From Strongylocentrotus purpuratus (Eukaryota > Echinodermata > Echinoidea > Camarodonta > Strongylocentrotidae), in assembly GCF_000002235.5 (NCBI RefSeq), contig NW_022145605.1:32611774-32675773 (forward strand): 64,000 nucleotides of DNA, written 5' to 3'. Under the pieces are notes generated by a model. It saw only the letters and a program-made list of their open reading frames with translations, did not search any database and was not told the origin of the DNA. This document shows, piece by piece, positions 45,034 to 57,840 of the stretch. A program made the translations under genes and the position numbers. The stretch's first letter is position 1, and the number at the start of each line of letters is the position of its first letter.

Positions 45034-48000
45034 ATGTCGTCCGTACTTAGCACTTTTACTCGAAGAATTTTGCCTCATGTGAGGCAAACATCAGGTAAGA
45101 ATTCAAATTTTATATATATTCAATAAACACTTGAAGCCTCTGTCAAGGTGTATTTATACTGAATAGTTATGAAGCTATCATAACCTTTAGTCGAATTTCC
45201 AAAGCACTGCTTGTGTGGACCTATTTCGCATATTTCCCAGACGGCTGAAGCAGGCGTGTCCTCAGTCTGTGTGCCGTTGCTGCTAATGTTTCATGCTACG
45301 CCTACGCATCTGATCTGGCGCAGATTATTTTTGAAAAAGTTCTAGGACTACGCCTCATCTGATTCAATTATTTCATTTATAAAAAATAAAAAAATGGTTG
45401 TATACTAGATGTATTTGACTTGAGCTGAGATCAATAAGCTTGACCCATTCATAAAAGTCAAAACAAGTGTGACTTTGACTTGTCCTTGACAAATCTTCTA
45501 CCTAAATCTAGATCTAACTTAGAGTCTAGATCTACTTTCTATGCTATAGTCTAGCCATATATTTCTATCTTTTAGGATTTTATTATCTTTCTATCTCAGT
45601 TTTGGCCTCCTCCTGTTGGGCTGTGTTAATTTAATCACGATTATCATATTTACTTAACCATAATTTTACTCTTAATTCTTTATTCTTAGTCTAGATCTAT
45701 AAAGATTGAGCAGATTTTTGAGATTAATAAAATAAATATTGGTCTAGATCTAGACTAGTCTCATCCTACGAAATACTTGGTAGATCTATCACTGTTTAGA
45801 TGAGAGAAAATGGTGCTAAGGTAGTGATTGCAATGCTAGATGTACAATTAAAGATAATCTTTATGTTTGAGTGAAAACAGACCATTATTAATGAAAACAA
45901 TTGAGAATAAAAACTGATCTGATTGATTCCTTAATTCTCCCAACTATATTATAACAATTTGATTACATTTTAGGTGAATGTAAATCGTCACTAAGCAATG
46001 AATTGGCTTTGTATACCATTCCAGACATTTAAGTGTTGAAAGATTTTTAAAAGCCTGTTTTATGTCTTATTTTCATGGAAAATGGTTGGGAGAATTTACT
46101 GTTAGAGGATGTCGCACGTGCACAGTGACGCCTTAAAAAAAATTAAGAAATATATATCTTTGTGGTTTGAGAATTGTTAGAGAGTTAGTACAGTAGGAGG
46201 AATATAATAAGTAACATTTCATACAAAAATTACGCAGTTTTTTCATCAACCTACAACAATGTTACCGAGCCACTCACTATAAGTAGTATGACTACAACCT
46301 GTACAAACCATACTATAAAGTCTCAGTCTCACAGTCAAAGATCTTTCTCTCTCGAGCTGTCTCTCTCGAGCTCTCTATCTTCTTTTCTTGTTAATCATTT
46401 GTGCTGTGTCTAGGTATTGAAGATCAATGCTAGCACAAAATCATTAACAAAAAATTGAATCTGTTCTATCAGTTTAAAACTAAAGCAAATCATTACTATA
46501 CATGCATGTATATGTAAGTATAACACTTTTATACCCATTATTCATTCTATTTTCCTTTGTTTTAAAAAATGAAAGATTTTACTCTTAGAATGGATATTTT
46601 ATTCATTTTTATAATAATGATAATGATAACAATACATTTAAATCAATGAATTTTTAAATGTATTAATTTTTTTTAATGAATGATTTATATAAGACAATAG
46701 ATAAATAAATGAATTAGTAATTAATTACAATGAGTAATGTACCTGAACAAATAATGTATGAATGAATAAATAATTGAATTAATAAACAAATTAATTTATA
46801 AACAAATAGATGTTAAAGTATAGATAAATAAATCAACAAACTAACTGCCAGTGGTTGCAAAAGCATGTGCTGAGCAATCGTAAATGTACAGTGTAAATGT
46901 ATCATCCATATCATTGAATGATCTTTTAATTGACTCCAGGCCACCAGGTCCGATGTGCCGTCTCAAGCCTGGCTAGTCTACCGGAGGAACATGAGATGCT
47001 GAGAAAGACATGCAGAGATTTTGCCGATAACGAACTTAAACCAAATGCTGCTGAATGGGACAGGAACCACACATATCCAGTCAAACAGGTATGAAGGGGA
47101 GCCCTGGTCTGCGCACCTAACATTTCATTTTAAACTGACGACAGTTTTCTATTGCATTCCCCTCATGCTTCATCTTATTATACCTTATTTTATTCTAAGT
47201 AAATATGTCTGTATCTACTATCTTATAATATTCAGGTAGTGCATTCATTTACTCATTGAAATTGGGGGGACAAAGCATAATTTGCATCAGCAGCTCCTTC
47301 TTTGTGGAATAAGTTACCTTTCTCTATTCAGACAGCCAACACTCTTTCTACTTTCAAAACTGGGCTTAAAAGTCACCTGATGCTCGATGCATATGTTTAA
47401 ATTTTAATGTTCTTTTTTTTACAATACATGCAAAGCTAATAATCACACTGTGCCAGATTGTATATACCATGGCACCATGAAGTTGTGTGATCTAATTTAA
47501 AGGTAAAGACCAGTATTGGAAACGCCCCAATTTCAAAAAATGAAATGGAAGCTCTCATTACCAATCATGTGAAAGAATATGTTTTGACTAATACATGATG
47601 ATAACAAATTTGCCGGGAAACCGCCTACTAATTCATATATTTGGTAAATTTGTTTCTCTCATGGTCTGTGAGAGATATAGGGTAGTCCCATATACATCTT
47701 TCTGTGTATAGGGCTTGTAACTTTACAAAGAATGGGCCAAATTTCTTATCCTTTTGATGATTCCAAAACCTTGCAGATGCTAGATGCTAGATGATCAACC
47801 TTTTCTGATCGATTCCACAACGTTTCTTTCACAATGCAATCGCATGACCATAACTAGTCTTTACCTTTAAGTTAACATTTAATAGTTCTTTAATCTTAAG
47901 TACATGTATGTTAAATATTAACTTAACTTATTTGTATGCGCCTTGAGCATCTCTAGAGATGGATATGTTATGCTCTATAAATATTGTTATTATTATTGAA

Positions 48001-51000
48001 CAAACTGCTATGATTTCCTGCTTCGTGTATGTGAACGAGCCATTATATTGGCCTTCAGAGCCAGAAGGTCATTAACTCTGTACTAAGCAGAGTAGCAGAC
48101 GTTTGGAAGGTTCAAACATCTTGGCTGGTTTTCAATTCAGTACCTCGGTCAGAAATATTATGAATATTAACTCAGTTTTCAGCTTAGACAAACTACTTTG
48201 TCAACGTTTACAGTTCAATCTTTTGCTTAAGTATTTTACCCTAACCTGCATTAAATATGGCCCCACAACTCCACATTAAATGTTTATTTAAGGGAATTGT
48301 AATAAAAAAGATTGGTTCTTTCTGTCTCAATGAAATAAATGCCAGAATGAGAGGGGCTTGTTTTTATTTTTGAGGGTACTTTACCCTCAGAATTGAACAG
48401 GATTATGAACTGTTTGGTTCCTAAATAAACATATATGTTTTTATGCTAACATACCAGCAATTTATAAGTAATGTTGTGATGCCTAGTATCTCTGTAAACA
48501 GTGCTGCTGAGTGCAAACATGGCACAGTAAAATGTAACTCAGAAAAGCTATTTGGATCAAAGCTTTATCATTAATCCATTGATCAAACTGAAGAAGGATT
48601 AAGTTGCTTATTTGCTTTTATTTGCAAGGACACAAGTCAAACCATTACATCACTATTAGACTAATTGTGCTTTAGATTTAGGCAAGTCCAAAGTGTATCC
48701 AATACATTGCCAAATTTGATTGAATTTACCTATTTGTATTCCTAAAATAAAGCAGTCTAAACAAATTCATTACTTTGTGATTCATGTATAATGCTTTCTA
48801 TGTTCAAATCTAGTTTACTCCTGTGGGTAAACAAACCCCATACAGGTTCTATGACAATTGCTTCATATTCCATTTCCTGAACTACATTTGTATTACTCAA
48901 TTCCTAACTTCAACCTAACTTTATCCTCAAACCCAACCCTCAAGCTAAACTCCAAACCCCATTGCACCCCTAACCCTGTGATATCTTTGATGACATAAAA
49001 CCTAGAACAATTTGTCAACTGATCAAATATCTGGTCAGTGATCCAACAATTCCTCCTGCAACAATTGCTCTGGGCTTTATTTCAACCTAATTTTATTCTC
49101 AAACTTAATCCTCAATCTAACCCAAAACCAACCCTAACCCTATAATTTATATCGTGATGAAATAAATCCTACAACAATTTGTGGCGTGACCAAATAACGG
49201 CTCAGTGATCCAAAGATCCCTCCTGCAAGGATTGTTCTGGGCTCAATTTCATACAAGGTATAGGTTTTGGGCTAAGTTTGCAGCAGGGTTTTAGGTTTAG
49301 GATTAGGGTCAGGTATAGTGATGGGTTCCTGGGTTGAAGATAGGAACCCAATTTCTGAATGAAATTGACCTGGAACAATTATCACAAGGTCAAATGTACA
49401 ACCGTCAGGTCACCGAGTAACATCCACTCTGCTTTGTATTTTATAGGTAAAAGGTCTTGGAGAGCTCGGCTTGCTGGCTGTGTCCGTCTCTGAGAAGTAT
49501 GGAGGAACCAATCTGGACTACCTGGCGTATGCTATCGCTATGGAGGAGATCAGTAGGGGTTGTGCGAGTACGGGAACCATCATGTCGGTTAATAATGTGA
49601 GTCTGACACAAGGAATGATGATGATGATGATGATGATAATGGAAGTAGTAGTGGTAGTAAAAGTGTAAGTGGTAGTGGTTGTGGTAGAGGTACTAGTAGT
49701 AGTAGTAGTAGTAGTGAGAAGAATTATATGATAACAAATCATGATAATATTAATAGTAATGCTAATAACAACAACAATAAGAATTATTTCTGATAATCAT
49801 AATGATAATTGTAATTATTGTAATAATAATACACAGTAGGCTTACGGTTGCACCATGTGAGAGAGAGGGGGGAGGATTCGGGAGTCCTGAAAAGTACTGT
49901 TGGTAATGTTTCTTTCTTGAGCGTGTGTGTAGAAAGAAAAAAATAACCACCACCACCAAAGAACTGAAAACTACACACACACATAAATGGACTAGGAAAA
50001 GAAAGATTACCAACAGTCCTTTTCAGGACTCCCCAATCCTTCCCCGGCCCCCCCCCCCCCTCTCACATGGTGCAACAGTAAGCCCACTGTATATCTACAT
50101 CACCATGCAAGCTGATACTTATTATGAGCAATAATAATAATGGTGATAATATTGATGATGATGATGATAACAATGATAATAATGATAAAATAATTCATGA
50201 TAATAATAAACAAAATATTATGGGGGATTCAAACAGTATCATAGCGCTTACAAGTTCATGCTGACAAAAGTACGTTGAAATGAAGCCCAAAGATGTCTGA
50301 GGGCTTTAATGATTAGATTCACTCTTTCAGCTCCTGTCAAATATACCAGTAGTGCATGATATGCTATTATTGTTGATTTGACTAATAACAATAACAATAA
50401 TATTAATGATGATAATGATGAGATTTTACATATTACTTCTTGTTTTCAGTCTTTGTATCTAGGTCCTTTAGAAGGCTTTGGTACAGAGAAGCAGAAGGAA
50501 GAATTTATTGCACCGTTTGTCAACGGAGACAGAGTGGGCTGTTTTGCTCTCAGTGAACCAGGTACAGTATTTAAAACAAAAGTATATATCCCAAGATTTA
50601 AAATATCAACTGGAGCAAAGATACACGTTGCGGTTCTTGATGAGGTTCTTGATGCCTATTGTACTGGATGCCTACTTGTGCCTTTGCCCAAGTGATCTAT
50701 GCGGTAAGATACTGTGCAGAAATCACCCAGAGTTTGCCTAAATTAAATGAAAAGGTTAAATTCCAACAGCATTTGAAAGACAATACTAAATTAGAACTTC
50801 CCTCAAAACGAAAGGGCTTGAAATATCTTTAGTGGGAAAGTAACAAGCATTAGTTGTCGAATCAACTTAAGTGATTGCAATTACCTATTAAAGTAATAGT
50901 CTGATTTTCAGACGCTTTTACCGAATGGTCGTATGTTTTGTGCTGCACAAAGATTCAATCAGTTTAATTTTGGCCATTACAAGAAGTGGGTTATTGATGA

Positions 51001-54000
51001 AGACAAATGCTCATGTACCTGTTACCTGTTACAGCTCATTTTATGTATGTTATTACCAAAGGAAAAAAGATGTCAGTCAGTCACTCAATAGTGTCTGACA
51101 GTGAAATCTAGAAGATAAACAGGTTTCCATGCTTAATTTGAATACTAATTTCACAGATAGGACATACATGACATATTCATAATTCCTGCGAAGTTCTACA
51201 GAATTTGATGTTTGCTGCAAAAGGGACAAAGTATCTTCGGATTGGTACAGTCTGTACACTATTAACCCTTAAGCGGCCACATCCTTGTCCACTCGTTCAC
51301 ATAGAGATGCATCATCTGTTGGATAAACACCTGAATGATGTCAAATTCCACATGAAGGCCAACTACAAGGCGTCTTTAAAGGCATTGTTTAACACTGTTA
51401 AATCTGAGATGAAAGGCCCTACGTGTTATCGGTGTCTGTGGTATGGTGTAATATTGAAGCCCTAGAAAAAAATTCGCTTCAAAATGATCATGAAGTGCCT
51501 CAAAAAGGTAAAAATCTTTTGAGTGACAGGTTTTACCATACTCATTTTCCCCGATAGACTGTAGTGTTATAAAAACTGTTATGAAAACAAAAATGAAATT
51601 CTGATTTCCATTCTTAAATATCTTGATAATCAGACAGGCGATCAGCTTGTAAAAGTCATGGGATTCCTGACTGACCTAGAGAGGTTTAAAATTATGATTG
51701 CAGCATGAGCTAAATCCAGGATTTTGTTTCAGAATCTGAGGCAATGTTACCGAGTCAATAAAGGTAAAGACCAGTATTGGAAACGCCCCAATTTCAAAAA
51801 ATGAAATGGAAGCTCTTATTACCAATCATGTGAAAGAATATATTTTGAATAATACATGATGACGGGAAACCGCCTACTAATTGATATATTTGGTAAATTA
51901 GTGTATCACTTGCCTGTTGAGAGATACAAATGCATGTGTCGCGCACGTGTGCGTAGTCCCATATACATCTTTCTGTGTACAGTGATTCTAACTTTATGAA
52001 GACTTGGCCAAATATCTTTTCATTTTGATGATTCCAGAACCTTGCAGTACATCTATGCTAGATGATCAACCTTTTCTGATCGATTTCACAATGTTTCTTT
52101 CACAATGCAATCGTATGATCATAACTGGTCTTTGGCTTTAAGATATAAACCACATGCTATGAAAAGTTATGAAAAGTCCCCTAATGACTACTCTTTGTTC
52201 CTGCAGATAACGGTAGTGATGCCGGTGCAGCCTCCACCACAGCCAGGCTAGACGGTGATCATTGGGTTCTCAACGGTGCTAAGATGTGGATCACCAATGG
52301 GTATGAGGCCGAGGCTGCTATCGTCTTCGCTAGGACAGACAAAGCCATGAAACACAAGGTGAGTATTACCTGTAGGTCATCGTCATCATGTTCATCATCA
52401 TCATTATCATCTTCATAATCTTCATCAACCTCATTTAATGCCCATTTTTCCTAAATCTAGAAGCCCAAAAAGAACATCCGTAACACAAAAAGCCTTGGTC
52501 TTCAGTAATAATGACAGTGATGATAATGCTAATAATCTAGGTTTATATGGCGCTTGATATATTGATGATGGCTCTAAAAAGGGCTTTACTACTACCTTGG
52601 TCATCGGATGCAGTCTTGCTTACACACAGTGTATGAACGTTCTCCACTCCCTGGGGAGCATTCCAGACAGATGCTCACAATGCTAGGCAAACTATTATTT
52701 CACATCCTACCAGGTACCCATTTTACACCTCGGTGGAGAGTGGCAAATATGGACTAATGTCTTAGAGATTAACGTTGGGCTGGGATTTGAACCCTCAACC
52801 CTTTGATCAAAGATTCGAGCAAATGAACCACTATGCCATGAGACCTCCACTGTATTTATCTGTAAATCAGTCAGAGACATATTTGTAATACATGTTCTAT
52901 AAATCAAGAATATTTATTGTTATTAATATTTTTAACAATTTGTCTTTCTTCTCTTCTCCTCCCTCCTCTCTCAGGGTATCAGTGCCTTCATCGTTCCCAA
53001 GCCCTACGAGGGACTGGCGCTCGGTAAGAAGGAGGACAAGCTTGGTATCAAGGCGACATCCACATGCCAGCTCATGTTTGAAGACTGCAGGATCCCCAAG
53101 GAGAATATCCTCGGTCAAGAAGGCATGGGGTTCAAGATTGCCATGGTAGGCGTCCTCTCTCAGGTTCTTCATCCTATGTTCTGGTGACCATGGTCCTTTT
53201 CTTACACCAACCCACTCTAAAAGTTTTCAAAAATATTTTCCTTTTATCTCATGAAATTGGTATAAATATAGCGAAAATCACATGTTTTCATTGAAAATTT
53301 AATTTATATAATTGTTCTGCCCATTTAGGTATTTGAGGAAAAAGGTGCATTTGAGGCTCTTCCAACCCATGTAAAAAGTTGAATGCAAAGGTTTTTTTGT
53401 CAAAAATGGGTAAAAAGCCAAACAGACCGTGTGATAAAGCAATAAAAAAACAGAATAAAAATCAGAAAGAAAAAAAATATAGTGCTTAGCATTAACTTTT
53501 TTTCTAACCAGTTTGATATATATATATATATTAACATATTAAGCAATTTGCTAACTTAATGAAATAAATCTCTTACCAAAATATGTTCTTTGACCTCTCT
53601 CTTCCATCCCCAGTCTACCTTAGACGCCGGTAGGATTGGCATCGCTGGACAGGCCCTGGGAATAGCCCAGGCCTCCATTGACTGCGCCATTGACTACGCC
53701 ACCAAGAGGGAGGCCTTTAACCAGCCCATCTCACGCTTCCAGACCATCCAGACCAAGCTGGCCGACATGGAGGTCAGAGTTGAAAGTGCAAGGTTGCTGA
53801 CCTGGAAGGCAGCCATGATGAAAGACGCAGGCCTAAACTACACGCAGGTATGTATGCTTTCGTAGTAATAAGACACATAATGCGGCATGATGATGGCTTG
53901 ATGATCAGAGTCATAGAAGGTTGTACACATGGAAAGAAGAAGAGAGGAAAACCTCGTAAAGGCTTTCTAGATGATTTAATCACAGAAATTGGAGCAGCAG

Positions 54001-55904
54001 GATATGAAACGCTGAAACGGATGGCTCAAGACCGAGGTACTTGGAGAGACACTTGATATAAATTCTGATTGGGTCACTGAACCTGTCATAAACTGACAGA
54101 TCACTATTGATGATAATGAGAATATCATAGTTGTATAAAGCATTGACATGTAAGTGATGCTACATACTAAATGATTAAATGATATGATTATTATTTTTGC
54201 TTCAGGGATACTTTCTGTGCATGGGCAGATAAAGGTCACTTGTACAAAACTCTAAAACCCATTAAGATGACTGCTAAGTACATATTCATGAAAGTTATGT
54301 AATCATTATTCATTTATGCACCAACAGTAAATATTCATTTTCAGAGGGCAAACAAATGGAATCTAAGGAGCATCTCCTTCACTTGGGCAGTGATTATTCT
54401 AAAATGCACAAAGTGGAACATCTCCATGGGTAAAAGATCTGTGGATATTTCAGGGTCATTTGTAGAAGTGATATCTCCGGAAAGGCTTATTGTACACAAG
54501 CTAAGACTCTATTTTGATACTTACACTGTTGTCGAGGAAATTTGAAGCAAGCTGAAATGTTTTTTTCAACAATTGAACAAGAACAATTACGGTACAGAGC
54601 CTATTGAAATGTAGTCTATATCCAACAAAATTCAGACCTGGCATAGTGGTTTTCACAGAGCTTTGACTCTGAACCGTGTGGTTCAATTGGAAATATTTTA
54701 AGCCAAAAGAGTGTGGAAAAGTTCTTCCCACATGATGTACATAAGAACACATCTTTTTCTTTCTCTAGTAGATGTAGGATGGGTGCAAATGCCTTTGAAT
54801 TCAGTTTTCCACAAGGGTATTACGTGTATAATCTGCAGTCAATTTATTTCAGTATTTTGTTCTTGTTTATGCTTATAGGAGGCTGCAATGGGAAAGCTAG
54901 CAGCATCAGAAGCAGCTACTTACTGCAGTCATCAGGTAAGTGTCTGAAAGTGAATATATCCCTATGATTTAACATCTGTAAGGCTTGATCAGATTTGACG
55001 CCAAAAAAAGGCCAATATTTTGTATGAAAATCGTATCCGATCAAATTACAACTTGCCTTTGAATCACTGGAAAGCCAAGTATCATTTTAGGGGTCCACAA
55101 CTGTACAAGCATTGCTTTATAGTGGACCCCTCTGTTTCCAACATGTATTCCTTAATTGTTGTAAGTAATTATAATTGATTTTTAATGTTTTGTTGGAAAC
55201 AGAAATAAAATTGAATTGAATTGAACTGAATTGTAGATGATTTTTTTTTGGTACATGCTCCGACATTTCCCTCTGGCACCAATTGCTCTTAGCTATATTT
55301 CATCAAAGAATTGATTGAATGTTATGCATGCAATTGGATTTTAGCTTTAGGATTAGGATGAAGATTGAGTATAGTGTTTGGTTCATGGCAGAATGTAGGA
55401 AAATCTGTTTTCGTAGGATATTGGCCACGCAGGAACTGCCACAAGAGCATGTGTGGTACAGTCAAACCTGTCTGTATAGTCCGGCCAAGGGAAACACAAA
55501 AAGTGGTCTTTGTAGACAGGTTCCTTTAGTACATGTTTCAATGAGAAACCATTTTCAAGGGAAACAAAAATTGTTTGTCTTTGTAGACAGGTGGTCACTC
55601 AAGCAGGTTTGACTGTACATCCAATATAAACAACCTCGGTATATTTATTCAACAATAAAAAATGATACATATTAGAATGAGAATAATAATATGAATGTTT
55701 GCTTCCTGGTCTCATGACTCGCTCTATATCATCCTCCTACAGGCCATCCAGATACTTGGCGGTATGGGTTACGTGACGGACATGCCGGCCGAGAGGCACT
55801 ACAGAGACGCCAGGATCACAGAGATCTACGAAGGAACAAGTGAAATTCAGAAATTCGTCATAGCTGGTCAGATGCTCAAGAAACACTCAGAAATGATGAG
55901 CTAA
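45034..55904 (+). CDS. ACADS: ACADS, short-chain acyl-CoA dehydrogenase
   Basis: Exons: 45034-45094, 46940-47088, 49447-49596, 50450-50561, 52207-52358, 52975-53145, 53614-53847, 54879-54935, 55743-55904. Together 1248 nt, 415 codons plus TAA; the human precursor is 412 aa. The enzyme catalyses FAD-dependent alpha,beta-dehydrogenation of butyryl-CoA and related esters in mitochondrial beta-oxidation, passing electrons to ETF. The start [20 protein letters not shown] is Arg/Ser/Thr-rich without acidic residues, as expected for a matrix targeting peptide. Recognisable blocks: [102 protein letters not shown] and [10 protein letters not shown]. The catalytic base Glu of YEGTSEIQ is residue 392, the same number as in the human precursor. 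Introns carry SINE, L2-like and TTAA-type insertions. A possible AATAAA is at 55996. Confidence 0.97.
47280..48000 (+). mobile_element. L2/CR1-type LINE 3' end, interrupted by a MITE
   Basis: 47286-47400 encodes [20 protein letters not shown], then [17 protein letters not shown] and a stop, the classic C-terminus of L2/CR1 reverse transcriptase ORFs. The 3' untranslated region continues to a tail with gcgccttgagcatctc, tgctctataaata and (TTA)n at 48000. A 366-bp TTAA MITE sits inside it (47501-47866). In ACADS intron 2. Confidence 0.85.
47501..47866 (+). mobile_element. 366-bp MITE with TTAA target duplication, copy 2
   Basis: TTAA lies at 47497-47500 and 47867-47870. Ends are AGGTAAAGACCAGTATTGGA and, inverted, AGGTAAAGACTAGTTATGG. 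Same length as the LZTR1-intron copy at 26573-26938. Inserted in the LINE 3' region. Confidence 0.9.
48001..49446 (+). other. ACADS intron 2, remainder
   Basis: No exon seen. 48890-49390 has two loosely similar blocks with ctcaatctaac and caacctaacttt wording, perhaps a diverged tandem duplication. Confidence 0.4.
49614..49830. repeat. Trinucleotide microsatellites in ACADS intron 3
   Basis: (GAT)n at 49616-49640, (GTA)n at 49645-49715, and AAT-rich runs to 49830. Similar (GAT/AAT)n lies at 50130-50220 and 50385-50420. Confidence 0.9.
49834..50090. mobile_element. Foldback MITE with arms of about 80 bp
   Basis: Left arm: cagtaggcttacggttgcac then catgtgagagaga, gaggattcgggagtcctgaa and a gtactgttggtaat block. 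The right arm is its inverse and ends gtgcaacagtaagcccactg. The flanks are TA-rich. In ACADS intron 3. Confidence 0.8.
50735..51237. mobile_element. Diverged relative of the 531-bp TTAA MITE
   Basis: It matches 11841-12371 over most of its length (ggttaaattccaac, ttgaaagacaatac, gacatattcataattcctgc, gcaaaagggacaaagtat). Both ends are eroded. In ACADS intron 4. Confidence 0.75.
51380..51762. mobile_element. TTAA|AGG element, family 4, copy 3
   Basis: TTAA at 51376-51379, then AGGCATTGTTTAACACTG. It continues like 31752-32103 to gttaccgagtca, where the expected TTAA reads ATAA and directly abuts the next MITE at 51763. Confidence 0.7.
51763..52137 (+). mobile_element. 375-bp TTAA MITE, copy 3
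   Basis: Left end AGGTAAAGACCAGTATTGG preceded by ATAA. The right end ataactggtctttggct is followed by TTAA at 52138-52141. Same family as 26573 and 47501, slightly longer and more diverged. It ends about 70 bases before ACADS exon 5. Confidence 0.82.
52530..52852 (-). mobile_element. tRNA-derived SINE, copy 3
   Basis: On the minus strand: head gtctcatggcatagtggttc, box B GGGTTCAAATCCC, body with aaatgggtacctggtaggat and ggaatgctccccaggga, 3' end at tatatggcgct-like sequence and AT-rich tail. Same family as 23960 and 31034. In ACADS intron 5. Confidence 0.85.
55085..55236 (+). mobile_element. Non-LTR or SINE 3' tail, plus strand
   Basis: The sequence gtggacccctctgtttccaa and gttttgttggaaacagaaat ends in the tandem tail aattgaattgaattgaactg. 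It is the inverse-orientation relative of 36793-37045. In ACADS intron 8. Confidence 0.7.
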
Positions 55905-56398
55905 TATTCCGTCTTAACTCTTGCCTGAAGAATCGTTCACATTATACATGGTAAACCGCAGAATTCAGGGTTTTGAGTTTTTTGTTTTACTGTTAAATAA
56001 ATGGCAAGTGGGGTGAGAAAAAAGGATCTGCAGGCAGCAAAGACCTAATGTGTAATCACTTATCTGTATAGTATAACATACAGAAACGTAGAGCGCGTTA
56101 TGCTGTGTCCTCATATCTTGCCCTGGTGGTTTACTAACAGGATATGAGAACGAGGCTTTCGGTGTGGGCAAGTCCCAGGTTTTTTGCGCCATACGTCAAT
56201 GACAAATCAAAGAATGAAGTACGTCCATCAATTCAATTCAGTTGATAGCCCTAAAATAGCCGAGATCAGAACAAAAATCAAGTTCATTCTTGACCTTGAT
56301 ACTTATTTTCGTTATTGATCCATGGTTCTTTGCTCTTGGGGGACACAACGTGGCCCAAAATCCTGGACTTGCCTTCATGTATATACAGAGATATACAT

Positions 56399-56439
<41 letters not shown>

Positions 56440-56817
56440 CAATAGCCTTCCATTCTTCTGCACTTGTGCTGCTGTGATAATGGTTCCACAAAGGTCAAGT
56501 CAACTGAAAATCCACAGTCTGACTCCCTCCCTATAATTCCCCCTCCCTTATTCTTTTTCAATATAATTATCCGTCAGTCCTTCGCAGAATTTATCTTTGT
56601 ATATGTGTAGATGTGAATATGATATCAAAATATTCAGAGGATGAGAGTATATTTTGTTAATACTTCCAAGTTTTTGAGTAAAAGGCAATATGAAAACAGT
56701 ATTACATTGTATTTTACTTACACAGTCAGGCTCTCTTATTTCAGTTGTTTGGCCTAGGCAACATGTCCATTTCTCATATATCGTCGTTGGGGTGACAAAA
56801 CCTTGTATCTCAATTTT
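55905..56817 (+). other. ACADS 3' flank
   Basis: Non-coding. AATAAA lies at 55996-56001, about 90 nt after the stop. A (TA)n run is at 56402-56438. Confidence 0.5.
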
Positions 56818-57840
56818 TTATGCCTCCGTTACGAAGTAGCCGGAGGCATTAAGTTTTCGGGTTGTCCGTCCGTACGTCCGTACGTCCCGTTCTTGTGATC
56901 GCGTTATTTGAAGAACCGATCGATGGATTCCTGCCAAACTTTGGTCATGTATGTATCTTGCAGAGCCGATGAACTGATTAGATTTTGGGGTCACGACGTC
57001 AAAGGTCACAGGGCTCATTAGGTATGCAAAAACAGCTCGTAATTGCGTTATCTGAAGAACCGATTGATGGATTCCTGCCAAACTTTGGTCATGTATGTAT
57101 CTTGCAGAGCCAATGAACTGATTAGATTTTGGGGTCATGAGGTTAAAGGTCAAAGGTCACAGGGCTCATTATGTATGCATAAACAGCTTGTGATCGTGTT
57201 ATCTCAAGAACCGATTGGTGGATTGCTGCCAAACTTAGGTCATGTAAGTTACTTGCAGAGCCGATGAACTGATTAGATTTAGTGGTCATGAGGTCAAAGG
57301 TCAAAGGCCACAGCACACATTATGTATGCAAAAACAGCTTGTGATCGCATTATCTCAAGAACCGATTGATGGATTCCTGCCAAAATTAGGTCATGTATGT
57401 TACTTGCAGAGCCAATGAACTGAGTAGATTCTTGGTTCATAAGGTCAAAGGTCAAAGATCATGGGCTCATTATGTATGCAAAAATAGCTTGTGAACGCAT
57501 TCTCATTAGAACTGACAAATGGATTACTATTTAACTTAGGACATCTTGCAGAGCCAATGAACTGAGTAGATTTTAGGGTCATAATAATAATAATAATAAT
57601 AATAATAATAGCCTAATAGTCCACTCCAAATTTTATTAAACCGAAACGGAAATTCTTGAGGTCAAAGATCAAAGGGTCATATATGTATATGAGAAATTGC
57701 TTGTAATCACGATATTCTGAGAACCTGTCAGTGGATTACAATTGAACTTGAATTCGAAAAATTTCTTCTGTTTTGGTTTGTAAAATTGCTCTATGACGGA
57801 GGCATCATTTTCGACTGCGTGCAGTCGAATTCCATCTAGT
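56818..57840 (+). mobile_element. Helitron-like non-autonomous element, copy B
   Basis: Starts near atgcctccgttacgaagtagc and a gtccgtccgtacgtccgt run. Units of about 145-150 bp with gaagaaccgattgatggatt and ggtcaaaggtcaaaggtca follow. It ends with the hairpin TTCGACTGCGTGCAGTCGAA (one mismatch to a perfect palindrome), then ttccatCTAGTT. Interrupted at about 57583-57657 by a short retroelement tail. Lies about 0.9 kb downstream of the ACADS stop. Confidence 0.72.
57583..57657 (-). mobile_element. Ultra-short retroelement 3' end inside the Helitron-like copy
   Basis: Compared with copy A (ggtcatgaggtcaaagatc), copy B has an insertion made of (ATA)n plus about 45 bases. On the minus strand this is a sequence ending in a (TAT)n tail, as for a severely 5'-truncated LINE or SINE. 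Confidence 0.65.

Noticed and set aside
53850..54056. 68-codon frame after ACADS exon 7, reading [20 protein letters not shown]
   Set aside because: It reads on through an intron donor. The segment resembles the tail of a non-LTR or endonuclease-type ORF (a KRGKPR...W..D block), but it is too short to assign.
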